Assembly: GCF_015057185.1 (NCBI RefSeq)
Contig: NZ_SVEV01000001.1
Coordinates: 62,001-126,000, forward strand
Reading direction: 5' to 3'
Source of the DNA: Pseudobutyrivibrio sp.
GTDB taxonomy: Bacteria; Bacillota; Clostridia; Lachnospirales; Lachnospiraceae
DNA length: 64,000 bases
The notes beneath the pieces were generated by a model, which was given only the letters and a program-made list of their open reading frames with translations, had not been told where the DNA came from and ran no database searches. A program made the position numbers and the translations under genes. The number at the start of each line of letters is the position of its first letter. Position 1 is the first letter of the stretch. Shown one piece after another: positions 54,704-61,521 of this stretch.

Positions 54704-55696
54704 TTATTCACACTCCTTTCCAAGACGATTAACTAAATTAGAATATGAAATGTACTCTGGGCATACGTCGTCACAACGTCCACAGCCTACGCACATATGA
54801 TATCCAAATCGTTTCTCAAAATCGTGAATCTTGTGCATGACCTTGAATCGCATTCTATCTGCATTATCACTTCTAAAGCCATGTCCACCGGCGATTTCTG
54901 TATATCCATCTACCTGGCAGCTAGCCCAAACTCTTCTACGCTCTCCGTTTTTCTCATTATCCTTATAGAAAATATCTTGCATTGTAAAGCATGTGCAGGT
55001 TGGGCACACGAAGTTGCACCGACCACAGTTAATGCAACGGTTGCCGTATTCCTTGAACAACTCAGACTTCATGGTCTCTGGTGTGATGCTCTTAGGAAGT
55101 GTAACCTTTGTTGGATTCTCAGAAACAAAATCTGGAGAAACTGCTTCTTCGTTGCCTGACTTAAATGCCTCTGCTAGTTTCTCATCCTTGGCTTCTACAT
55201 AGGCATTATCACCATCAAGCTTAAGATACAGATCGTATTCGTCAGTAGTATTTGTTCCCATGCTTACACAGAATCCTGAAGTGCAAGATTCCTTGCAACC
55301 CATAAGAACAAACTTAGTCATCTCTCGGGTTCTCTTGTAATAAAAATCTTCAAAACCATTCTTTAAATAAATCTGATCCAGTCTTTTTACTGCATTTAAA
55401 TCACATGCACGTAAGAATACCAATCGCTCCTTTGCAGGTCCCTTTGGAACTGTTGTTTCGTCCTCAGTAAAATAAAAAATAGTCTCATTAATTGGCAAAA
55501 GCGCCTCTTTAAATGAATAATCGGATTTTTTCTCAAACTCGATTTCATCTAAACTTGAAACCTTGTCGTATCGCACCACATCTACGTCAGAAAAGGTACC
55601 ATCCCCTTTTTTAACTACAGGTGCAAATACATCGTAATCCACTGCCAGTTTTGAAAAAATGGATGCCATTTCTTCTTTGGAAAACTTGTATCCCAT
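54704..55696 (-). CDS. asrA: Anaerobic sulfite reductase subunit A (4Fe-4S ferredoxin subunit)
   Basis: This electron-transfer subunit of 330 residues has two [4Fe-4S] sites near the C-terminus, CINCGRCNFVCPTCTC and CVGCGRCDDVCPEY, and an N-terminal part related to hydrogenase/sulfhydrogenase beta subunits with RACDLNAVKRLD. AAAAGGAG precedes the ATG. The 130-base upstream gap carries the terminator of the regulator gene and a Crp-type palindrome that probably controls this operon. Confidence 0.95.
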   Translation of the reverse strand: MGYKFSKEEMASIFSKLAVDYDVFAPVVKKGDGTFSDVDVVRYDKVSSLDEIEFEKKSDYSFKEALLPINETIFYFTEDETTVPKGPAKERLVFLRACDLNAVKRLDQIYLKNGFEDFYYKRTREMTKFVLMGCKESCTSGFCVSMGTNTTDEYDLYLKLDGDNAYVEAKDEKLAEAFKSGNEEAVSPDFVSENPTKVTLPKSITPETMKSELFKEYGNRCINCGRCNFVCPTCTCFTMQDIFYKDNEKNGERRRVWASCQVDGYTEIAGGHGFRSDNADRMRFKVMHKIHDFEKRFGYHMCVGCGRCDDVCPEYISYSNLVNRLGKECE

Positions 55697-55760
55697 ATTT
55701 TTCTCCTTTTACAATAATTGCTGATTGAAAGTACGTTAATTTTTTGACAATCCATGATGT
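55697..55760 (-). promoter_or_regulatory. asrA leader with weak promoter elements
   Basis: On the minus strand TTGTCA (55750-55745) could be a -35, but the -10 region at 17-18 bases (CAATCA/AATCAG) is poor. A weak promoter of this kind would fit dependence on an activator bound at 55810-55825. Confidence 0.3.
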
Positions 55761-55798
55761 AAAAAAGCCCTTCTTGATATTTATTATCAAGTAGGGCT
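55761..55798 (-). terminator. Terminator after the Crp-type regulator gene
   Basis: Minus-strand AGCCCTACTTGATA and TATCAAGAAGGGCT form a 14-position stem with one mismatch, followed by TTTTTT. It separates the bioY-hem-regulator unit from asrABC, and may act as an attenuator if read-through occurs. Confidence 0.8.
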
Positions 55799-55809
55799 GT
55801 TACATTGTC

Positions 55810-55825
55810 TGTGATATATATCACA
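55810..55825. promoter_or_regulatory. Perfect Crp-type palindrome near asrABC
   Basis: TGTGATATATATCACA is a perfect 16-bp palindrome (TGTGA-N6-TCACA). It lies between the regulator stop codon and asrA, about 115 bases upstream of the asrA start. The same half-sites and spacing recur upstream of bioY. Confidence 0.7.
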
Positions 55826-55826
55826 C

Positions 55827-56504
55827 TTATTGTGAAATTTCTTTTAAACTTTTCATATCAATTACAGTAAGAAAGCCGTTCTCATGAATAACAATCTCAT
55901 CTTTTTTCCATGATGAAATAATCCTAGAGACCGTCTCTCGCTTAGCACCAAGCATATTTGCAAGAAATGTTACCGTTAACTCAAAGCTAATCTGCACACC
56001 TTCTGGAGTGAAATTGCCATAGTCACGAGCAAGCTTCCATATTTTAGCTGCCAAACGTTTCTCAATAGGGTATGTTCCGTTGGCATTTCCAACCTGGTGA
56101 TAAAGTCTTCTTGTTTTTCTAGCCAAGGAATCAAAAATTTCTCGAGACAACTCTGTATTATCTGCCATAAGCTTATAGAGCTCGCTTCGATGCACACATA
56201 GTAATTGGGTATCTGCAAGGGCCTTCGTACAGATGCTGGTCTTCTTGTCTTGCAGAACAACTTCATTTAAAACCTCACCATTGGTACAAATGAAAATTAT
56301 CTTGATTTCACCATATCTACTGTTGCGGTATAGCGCCACAAATCCATCAAGGATAATATACATGCACTTGACTTCTTCCCTCTCTGCAAATAAGATTTCG
56401 CCTTTTCTCAAAGTTATAACCTTACCCACATCAAGAAGTTCTTTTCTGCTCTTCTCACTAAGAAGATTTAATAATCCTCTCTCTACTCTTTTCTCTGAAT
56501 TCAT
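55827..56504 (-). CDS. Crp/Fnr family transcriptional regulator of the sulfite reductase locus
   Basis: The 225-residue product has an N-terminal beta-roll sensor (about 20-120), a dimer helix (about 120-150) and a C-terminal winged helix (about 150-215). The recognition helix reads AKRETVSRI: the Arg-Glu-x-x-x-Arg pattern is that of E. coli CRP, whose half-site is TGTGA, and the locus has two TGTGA-N6-TCACA palindromes. The cAMP-binding Arg-Ser segment is not evident and there is no N-terminal Cys cluster of FNR, so the signal is unknown. The start overlaps the upstream chimeric gene (ATGA). Confidence 0.9.
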   Translation of the reverse strand: MNSEKRVERGLLNLLSEKSRKELLDVGKVITLRKGEILFAEREEVKCMYIILDGFVALYRNSRYGEIKIIFICTNGEVLNEVVLQDKKTSICTKALADTQLLCVHRSELYKLMADNTELSREIFDSLARKTRRLYHQVGNANGTYPIEKRLAAKIWKLARDYGNFTPEGVQISFELTVTFLANMLGAKRETVSRIISSWKKDEIVIHENGFLTVIDMKSLKEISQ

Positions 56505-56971
56505 AGTAAAAGCTCCATTATTCCATCGTAGGATGAAATCTCTGCCTCTTTATAAACTTCATATCCCAAATTAATAATTGTCTTGCTGCAAGCTGGACCA
56601 ATTGAAATGATTTTCTTTGGCACATTATTTCCAAATTGTTCAATAGCAAAAGTTGCATTACTACCGCTTGTAAATATAGCCATTTCACAAGTTGAGATTT
56701 TTTCTTTCATATCTTCAGAGTTATCGTACTCAAGCTGCTTATTTTCATAGCATACAATCTTATTCAGCTTTATTTTGCTGTCTATGTCATCTACAAATAA
56801 ACCTTTAGAACCAATTTGATCCAAAGGCTTAGTTAAATCCATATCGCCTGTTGTCTTAATAACAACAATTTCATATTGATGCTCAGGGAATGCTTTTTTC
56901 AATGTATCGCAAACATAATTAGTCTGCACTAAGGCAAGCTTTGATCCCTTGGTACCAATTTTAATCAGCAT
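56501..56971 (-). CDS. Chimeric HemC N-terminus / HemD C-terminus remnant
   Basis: The 156-residue frame begins as porphobilinogen deaminase: IGTKGSKLALVQTNYV, then KTTGDMDLTKPLDQIGSKG and LFV (residues 2-60). It then continues as the C-terminal part of uroporphyrinogen-III synthase: AIFTSGSNATF, KKIISIGPACSKT and SSYDGIMELL. The dipyrromethane Cys and most catalytic residues of HemC, and about half of HemD, are missing, so neither tetrapyrrole step can be expected. A single in-frame deletion through a hemC-(cobA)-hemD operon explains it. The frame, ribosome site (AAGGGGG) and coupling to the regulator (ATGA) are intact. It begins four bases after bioY. Confidence 0.8.
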   Translation of the reverse strand: MLIKIGTKGSKLALVQTNYVCDTLKKAFPEHQYEIVVIKTTGDMDLTKPLDQIGSKGLFVDDIDSKIKLNKIVCYENKQLEYDNSEDMKEKISTCEMAIFTSGSNATFAIEQFGNNVPKKIISIGPACSKTIINLGYEVYKEAEISSYDGIMELLL

Positions 56972-56975
56972 TTGA

Positions 56976-57548
56976 TTACCCCCTTGCCAAACCGATTCGA
57001 CCAAAAACAGGTCGCAGTTGTACAGCAAATCCAGCCGCAAGAACACAAAGAATAAAATCTGGAATTATGGTGATTAAGCAGTATTGAACAACCACTAAAG
57101 TGAACGATACTGTTTCACCTACATACAAATTCTTCATAAAATAAAAATATATTGCGCCAACTCCATAATAGACAAATAATCCAACAGTTGAAGGGATAAT
57201 GTATTGCCAGCGTTTTGAATTATTCATTCTCTCCGTCATATAGCCAATCACATAGGCTGCAAATACAAATCCCAACAAGAAACCAAATGTTGGTCGCAAT
57301 ATATATCCAATTCCTCCACCTGATGCAAATACAGGAAGTCCGCAGAGACCTAATAGTAAATACACTACTACACTGAGCCCTCCAAGTCTCGATCCAAGCA
57401 AAAAGCCCGCCATCATAACGAAAAACCACTGTAATGTGAAATGCATGGTATAAAGTGGTAATGGTATGTCAATCTTTAGAAACGCTCCAATTATAATAAG
57501 AGCTGCAAATAATCCTGTAATTGTCAGCTCTCTGGTATTCAATTTCAT
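56976..57548 (-). CDS. bioY: Biotin (or related) transporter substrate-binding membrane protein BioY
   Basis: BioY is the S-component of an ECF-type biotin transporter. The 190-residue product has six helices with the family segments LPLYTMHFTLQWFFVMMAGFL (first 20 residues), YLLLGLCGLPVFASGGG and RPTFGFLLGF. No biotin operator (BirA) was seen. Instead the promoter carries a Crp-type palindrome over the predicted start site, tying it to the sulfite-reduction regulator. It leads an operon with the HemC/HemD chimera and the regulator. Transport of another compound is possible. Confidence 0.88.
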   Translation of the reverse strand: MKLNTRELTITGLFAALIIIGAFLKIDIPLPLYTMHFTLQWFFVMMAGFLLGSRLGGLSVVVYLLLGLCGLPVFASGGGIGYILRPTFGFLLGFVFAAYVIGYMTERMNNSKRWQYIIPSTVGLFVYYGVGAIYFYFMKNLYVGETVSFTLVVVQYCLITIIPDFILCVLAAGFAVQLRPVFGRIGLARG

Positions 57549-57566
57549 ATTACAATCCTCCTGTGG

Positions 57567-57582
57567 TGTGACTTAAATCACA
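57567..57582. promoter_or_regulatory. Crp-type palindrome in the bioY promoter
   Basis: TGTGACTTAAATCACA has the TGTGA-N6-TCACA layout, extended by G/C to 18 bp. It lies 19 bases before the bioY start and overlaps the predicted transcription start, which suggests repression by the adjacent regulator. Confidence 0.7.
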
Positions 57583-57585
57583 CTT

Positions 57586-57614
57586 AAAATAACACATAAT
57601 TCTTTCACCCGCAA
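57586..57614 (-). promoter_or_regulatory. Candidate promoter of the bioY operon
   Basis: On the minus strand TTGCGG (57614-57609) and TATTTT (57591-57586) are 17 bases apart, with the start falling in the palindrome at 57567-57582. Confidence 0.45.
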
Positions 57615-57707
57615 CCGCCATTGTCATTGAGCAACAAATCAAAATTAGCTAAAATGATTTCATAAATCTCGCGAGGAGGGGGAAATTCTAATAGATTTTC
57701 ATGGATT

Positions 57708-58589
57708 TTACTCATGCTCATCTACTCTCACAGCGCTTACTGTAAAGCGCACATCAGAATCATAGGAGCAGGTGGACAGGGTCACGATATGAGTCTCGTC
57801 ATCAACATCTATATCCGCATCCACATAACTTCCCTGACATATAGTATCCTCAACAAACTCCTTAAAACCATCATCCACAAACTTCCATGTGGTATAGATT
57901 CCACCAGTTAGTGTGCTGACATCCTTATAGGCAAATATTTCATAGCGGTAGGCACCTGTGTCTGTAATCAGCTGGAAGTATCTGTGGTCATCTAAGTAAT
58001 CCTCGTCCGTCTTGTAATATCTTAGCTTTCCAAACATGGATAGATTGCGCATATTGTGACCGTAGATTAAAGTATGTGCCTCGCTTAAATCTGGATTGTT
58101 ATTCTTATCAATATAAATAGATCCTGCCGACTCCTCTTCTTTCTGGTAATTATGCGTTAAATAATAATCATCACCTGAGTAAAGAAGTGGATAGCTAATA
58201 CCTATATCACCTTCAAAATAAATCCATCCCACAATATCAGGGTTCAGCTTTTTTAAGCCTGCTAAATCTACATAAATGTCATGATACCAGGCATTAGGAT
58301 CATCCTCTTTGGCATCATCTGTGTCAGAAGAGCTGCCAGCTGATTTATCAGCTAAATCCTTCTTATCGGATGAGTCGGAAATATATTCTTGCTGTAGGGC
58401 TTTAATTTCTTTCTCTTGTTTAGCTTCGGCAGCGTGAATTTGGATTATCTTTGTTATGCTGACTATAGCTAATATTACAAGTACTACACTAAGCAGCAAA
58501 GATATTTTTTCTTTTTTATTGCCACTAAGTATATTTTGACATATCCACTTTATTTTGTTTTTTAATAAATCAAATCTGTCTTTTATCAT
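57708..58589 (-). CDS. srtB: Class B sortase
   Basis: This transpeptidase cleaves sorting signals and attaches proteins to peptidoglycan. The 293-residue product has an N-terminal membrane helix (about 28-50), an acidic Ser/Asp-rich linker, and the sortase barrel with catalytic His in TLIYGHNMRN, Cys in TLSTCSYD and Arg in DVRFTV. The long spacing and GWIYFEGDIGISYPLL are typical of class B. Its likely substrate is the surface protein immediately upstream (58661-60247), transcribed in the same direction. Confidence 0.92.
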   Translation of the reverse strand: MIKDRFDLLKNKIKWICQNILSGNKKEKISLLLSVVLVILAIVSITKIIQIHAAEAKQEKEIKALQQEYISDSSDKKDLADKSAGSSSDTDDAKEDDPNAWYHDIYVDLAGLKKLNPDIVGWIYFEGDIGISYPLLYSGDDYYLTHNYQKEEESAGSIYIDKNNNPDLSEAHTLIYGHNMRNLSMFGKLRYYKTDEDYLDDHRYFQLITDTGAYRYEIFAYKDVSTLTGGIYTTWKFVDDGFKEFVEDTICQGSYVDADIDVDDETHIVTLSTCSYDSDVRFTVSAVRVDEHE

Positions 58590-58602
58590 GTCACCTACAA
58601 GA

Positions 58603-58636
58603 CAAATGGCTATGCCGTATAGGGCACAGCCATTTG
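58603..58636 (-). promoter_or_regulatory. Hairpin between the surface-protein gene and sortase gene
   Basis: CAAATGGCT (58603-58611) and AGCCATTTG (58628-58636) are perfect arms, with further TGCC/GGGCA pairing inside. No T-run follows on the minus strand, so it is more likely an mRNA-processing or stabilising element between co-transcribed genes than a terminator. Confidence 0.55.
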
Positions 58637-58660
58637 AATGATTATCTTTTATATTTTAGT

Positions 58661-60247
58661 TTATTTGTTAACTTTTCTCTTTTTAGAATAAGCAAGAAAG
58701 CCAAGTCCACCAAGAGACACTGCTAAAAGCAGATACCACACTCTAATATCGTTAGTATCCCCTGTTCTTGGTGCAGAAGATTGAGTACTGTTTGATGAGC
58801 TAGCTGCCACTGCTGAATCATTGTAAGCTAAAGCGTATGTTGAGAACTTATCTGTTTCAAAGGTGAATATGTGGGTGTTCTCATCATAAGTACCTGAAAT
58901 GACTGTTGGTACTCCATCATGTACACGGATGATTTCAAAGGTTCTGCCAGCCTTCCATAAGCTTTCTGGAATAAGAATGCTTGCTTTTACTGTGCCATTT
59001 GTTTCAGTTATCTTTGTGGCTGCATTACCACCAACCTTTTTGAAAAGGTTGATGTCTAAATATATACCTACCGTATAGTTAGCTGATGCATTTTGTACTA
59101 TATCCTTATCAGCCTGAGGAACTGTAGCACTCATATCCTGAATATCAAGCCATACATTTACCCCCTGTGCCACCTCTTCTGGTGTAAGTGTTAAAAGTGT
59201 AGTCAAGTTATCATTATTTTCAATCTTTGTTCCAAATGGATTACTCTCTGCTGTTGCGGCAGCTGTACCTGTAATATCATTTACAGCACCTGTGCTGATT
59301 ACAACTTTATCATATGGAACTGTTGCAGGAGCTGCTGTGCTAGTGCTTGAGCTGCTTGATGAACTACTTGATGAGCTGCTCGATGTTCCACTGCTTATAT
59401 TTGAGCTACTAGAAGAACCTGATGATGAACCACTGTCTGTACTATCACTTGAACTATTTCCACTATCGGAACTGTCACCTGAAGTACTACCACTGTCGGA
59501 TGAGCCACTGTTTCCACTATCAGAAGAATCTCCACCAGAAGATGCTTCATTTACTGTAAACGCACATGTTGCCGTCTTGCTTCCATCTGTTGTGGTCACT
59601 TTTATGTTTGCAGTACCTGAACTAACAGCAGTTACCTTACCGTTGGCATCAACTGTTGCAACACTTGTATTATCACTTGACCATGTAACAGTCTTGTCCG
59701 TTGCATCATCCGGGGTAACTGTTGCTGTCAGTGTTTCTGTATCTTCTACAGTAAGTGTACTAGTTTCTTTATTGAGAGATACGCCCGTAACCGCAACTGT
59801 GGTTTGGTTAGCATATCCGTATACCTCGATTAATGAGACGCCATCAAAGTTCGAATTTTCTCGACATGTAGGACGAAAATCATCAGTTACATCAAAATGA
59901 AGTTGAAACGGCTTATCTGAATCTGTGACAGGATTTTGATCTTTAAATTTGAATATAACTTTGGTGATAGTGTACCCTTCACAGCCTGAAACTTCCACAA
60001 TGTCAGCATCCCCCTGCCACAGCCATGTATGCTGAGTACGATCATTATCTGCATAATAGCTACTATTCTGTGAAACCGTAACAACTCCACTTGTCGTTTC
60101 ACTGTAGGTTGTTTGACTTGTGGGCGTGATGGTTGTCAGCAGTGTCTCGGTATTATCCGCATGCGCAGTCATACCCATCCCTGGCATCAAGCTCAACACT
60201 AGCGCAAAGCAAACTATAATGCCCAATAATTTTTTCTTTAATCTCAT
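58661..60247 (-). CDS. Sortase-anchored surface protein with Big_2 domain and Ser-rich stalk
   Basis: The 528-residue exported protein has a signal peptide at residues 1-31 (KKLLGIIVCFALVLSLMPGM then AHA). An N-terminal beta domain (about 32-150) is followed by a bacterial Ig-like Big_2 domain (about 152-232, TVTPDDATDKTVTWSSDNTS), then a 70-residue Ser/Gly/Asp low-complexity stalk. A further beta domain (about 310-480) precedes a C-terminal sorting signal: motif APRTGD, hydrophobic helix and KKRK tail. The motif differs from LPxTG by Ala for Leu, and the neighbouring class B sortase is its probable partner. The ligand is unknown. Confidence 0.85.
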   Translation of the reverse strand: MRLKKKLLGIIVCFALVLSLMPGMGMTAHADNTETLLTTITPTSQTTYSETTSGVVTVSQNSSYYADNDRTQHTWLWQGDADIVEVSGCEGYTITKVIFKFKDQNPVTDSDKPFQLHFDVTDDFRPTCRENSNFDGVSLIEVYGYANQTTVAVTGVSLNKETSTLTVEDTETLTATVTPDDATDKTVTWSSDNTSVATVDANGKVTAVSSGTANIKVTTTDGSKTATCAFTVNEASSGGDSSDSGNSGSSDSGSTSGDSSDSGNSSSDSTDSGSSSGSSSSSNISSGTSSSSSSSSSSSSSTSTAAPATVPYDKVVISTGAVNDITGTAAATAESNPFGTKIENNDNLTTLLTLTPEEVAQGVNVWLDIQDMSATVPQADKDIVQNASANYTVGIYLDINLFKKVGGNAATKITETNGTVKASILIPESLWKAGRTFEIIRVHDGVPTVISGTYDENTHIFTFETDKFSTYALAYNDSAVAASSSNSTQSSAPRTGDTNDIRVWYLLLAVSLGGLGFLAYSKKRKVNK

Positions 60248-60306
60248 AAGCTAATATCCCCTTTCATAATTCACATTTTTAGCTATTCTTATATGTATCT
60301 TCAAAA

Positions 60307-60335
60307 ATGCTAAAACATCTGCATTTTCTTAACAA
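60307..60335 (-). promoter_or_regulatory. Candidate promoter of the surface-protein gene
   Basis: On the minus strand TTGTTA (60335-60330) and TAGCAT (60312-60307) are 17 bases apart, giving a leader of about 50 nt before GGGG and the ATG at 60247. Confidence 0.45.
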
Positions 60336-60420
60336 TTACCATATATGAAACTCTTATTGCATCAGTTGATCACAACCATCTTCTCCCCCATCATTCAGCC
60401 ATCTCTTACTTTTGCACAAC

Positions 60421-60473
60421 AAAAAAAGTCCGAAAAATGAAACTGTGTTTTACCACAGTCTATCTTCGAACTT
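60421..60473 (-). terminator. Strong terminator upstream of the surface-protein gene
   Basis: On the minus strand AAGTTCGAA pairs with TTCGGACTT (60473-60465 with 60434-60426, one G-U), with an inner ACTGTG/CACAGT stem, followed by seven T. It ends a transcript coming from the 60.6-kb side. Confidence 0.8.
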
Positions 60474-60514
60474 AATAAATCAATATTTATATAATTAGAC
60501 GAAATTAACCTAAT

Positions 60515-60554
60515 CTTGTCTTGTCTTGTCTTGTCTTGTCTTGTCTTGTCTTGT
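60515..60554. repeat. Pentanucleotide microsatellite (CTTGT)8
   Basis: Eight perfect copies of CTTGT (ACAAG on the minus strand) with partial units at the edges. It lies in the intergenic region upstream of a surface protein gene. Such tracts change length by slippage and can drive phase variation. Confidence 0.95.
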
Positions 60555-60625
60555 CAGCAAGCTTGCCTCATAACTCATCCCCGTTCAAGTCCTTCCCCAA
60601 AAACTTTTTCATAATCTATATTTTT

Positions 60626-60654
60626 ATTCTACACATTTTATATTGTATACACAA
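60626..60654 (-). promoter_or_regulatory. Candidate promoter of the repeat-containing transcript
   Basis: On the minus strand TTGTGT (60654-60649) and TAGAAT (60631-60626) are 17 bases apart. It lies downstream of the VapC terminator, so it would start an independent transcript. Confidence 0.4.
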
Positions 60655-60682
60655 TAAATAATTATAAAAATATTATATACAA

Positions 60683-60712
60683 ACAAAAAGACTACTGCAT
60701 TATACAGTAGCC
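60683..60712 (-). terminator. Terminator after the VapC gene
   Basis: Minus-strand CTACTG and CAGTAG (60710-60705 with 60697-60692) form a stem followed by TCTTTTTG. Confidence 0.7.
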
Positions 60713-60744
60713 TGATGAGCAATTATATATTTAGTTTGAAAAAG

Positions 60745-61125
60745 CTACCAAACCACATTTACCACTTGATATTTGGCAATCTTCTCATCCTTTGATATAA
60801 GAATCATTTTTTCTGTTACCGCCTGTGCCATAATCAATCTATCAAATGGGTCATTATGAATCAAAGGCAGCTCATTTATATAATCAAGATGCTTTGCCTC
60901 TATAGGAAGAATAGCAATCTTAGCTTCATTGCACATTCGTTCTAGCTCAGAAATAGAATGTCCTGTATCTAACTTACCTATAGACTGTTTTATTGCTATT
61001 TCCCATAAAGAAGCAACACTAACACAAACTTTATCTCCGCTAGTCATCTTGTCTTTAGCATTAGATGAAACATTATCGCCGTTAAATAATGTCCACAGTA
61101 AAACATGAGTATCAATTAAAATCAT
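60745..61125 (-). CDS. vapC: PIN-domain ribonuclease toxin (VapC-like)
   Basis: This 126-residue PIN-domain protein has acidic residues at the expected sites: DTHVLLW at residues 4-10, WEIAIK with Glu near 41, and DPFDRLIMAQA with Asp near 92-95. These form the Mg2+ site of VapC-type RNases. The assignment as a toxin rests on its partner, a small acidic protein that ends at the base where this ATG begins. The target RNA is unknown. Confidence 0.9.
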   Translation of the reverse strand: MILIDTHVLLWTLFNGDNVSSNAKDKMTSGDKVCVSVASLWEIAIKQSIGKLDTGHSISELERMCNEAKIAILPIEAKHLDYINELPLIHNDPFDRLIMAQAVTEKMILISKDEKIAKYQVVNVVW

Positions 61126-61325
61126 TACATGTACTCCTTAAAACAATCTGGCGTCTCATCAAAATCTTCTGCCATGTATTTTAAATCACCTTTATATAAA
61201 TCGAAGATAACTTTGTTGTCATCACTTTTTTTCTTTTGCTTAAGGAAATTAACAAAATCAACAACTTCTGCAATATCATTATCTGATAAATCTTTAGCTG
61301 CTTCAATCAACTCTGCATATGCCAT
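61125..61325 (-). CDS. vapB: Antitoxin partner of the PIN toxin (DUF2281-like)
   Basis: The 66-residue acidic protein starts MAYAELIEAAKDLSDND and has a short helical N-terminus with VVDFVNFLKQKKK, as in small antitoxins paired with PIN toxins in Firmicutes. The C-terminal half is acidic (YMAEDFDETPDCFKEYM) and probably threads the toxin active site. AAAGGAGG precedes the ATG, and the stop overlaps the toxin start by one base. Autoregulation is expected but no clear palindrome was identified. Confidence 0.85.
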   Translation of the reverse strand: MAYAELIEAAKDLSDNDIAEVVDFVNFLKQKKKSDDNKVIFDLYKGDLKYMAEDFDETPDCFKEYM

Positions 61326-61459
61326 AAGTAACGACCTCCTTTTCTAACATAAATATATCATAAAATACCTATTTCATCTATAGATAATGCCTAAACCTTA
61401 GATTCGACAGCCTTATATAGAAAGATGTAAATTTAAGGTAATATGTTAACAAGCAAAAA

Positions 61460-61488
61460 TTGTATGTGAAAGAAATTTAAAGTATAAT
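61460..61488 (+). promoter_or_regulatory. Sigma-A promoter of the aldo/keto reductase gene
   Basis: TTGTAT (61460-61465) and TATAAT (61483-61488) are separated by 17 bases, 33 bases before the start codon. Confidence 0.75.
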
Positions 61489-61521
61489 AACCTAAATTTA
61501 TTGTAAACGGAGGCATTTAAT

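Larger units (their letters stand above)
60421..60619 (-). ncRNA. Candidate small RNA carrying the ACAAG repeat
   Basis: A promoter TTGTGT-N17-TAGAAT (60654-60626, minus strand) and a strong terminator (60421-60473) bracket about 200 bases without a real gene. A 14-codon ATG frame without a ribosome site is the only open frame noticed. The transcript would contain ACAAG repeated eight times. This is an inference from signals only. Confidence 0.35.
60248..60744 (-). other. Intergenic region with two terminators, microsatellite and promoters
   Basis: This 497-base gap has no gene of normal size. Going down the minus strand it holds the VapC terminator (60683-60712), a good promoter (60626-60654), a CTTGT x8 repeat (60515-60554), a strong terminator (60421-60473) and a promoter for the surface protein (60307-60335). 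Together they outline a separate short transcript, described under the ncRNA entry. Confidence 0.6.

Noticed and set aside
58603..58636. Terminator between surface protein and sortase genes
   Set aside because: The hairpin is strong but is not followed by T residues on the coding strand, so co-transcription is more likely.
59292..59900. A 202-codon plus-strand open frame opposite the surface protein
   Set aside because: It is the antisense of the Ser-rich stalk and Big_2 region; its Leu/Glu repeats come from reading Ser codons backwards. It has no ribosome site or known motif.
60515..60554. CRISPR array
   Set aside because: The units are five bases long and directly joined without spacers; it is a microsatellite. 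The 12-bp repeats at 8219-8266 are rejected for the same reason.
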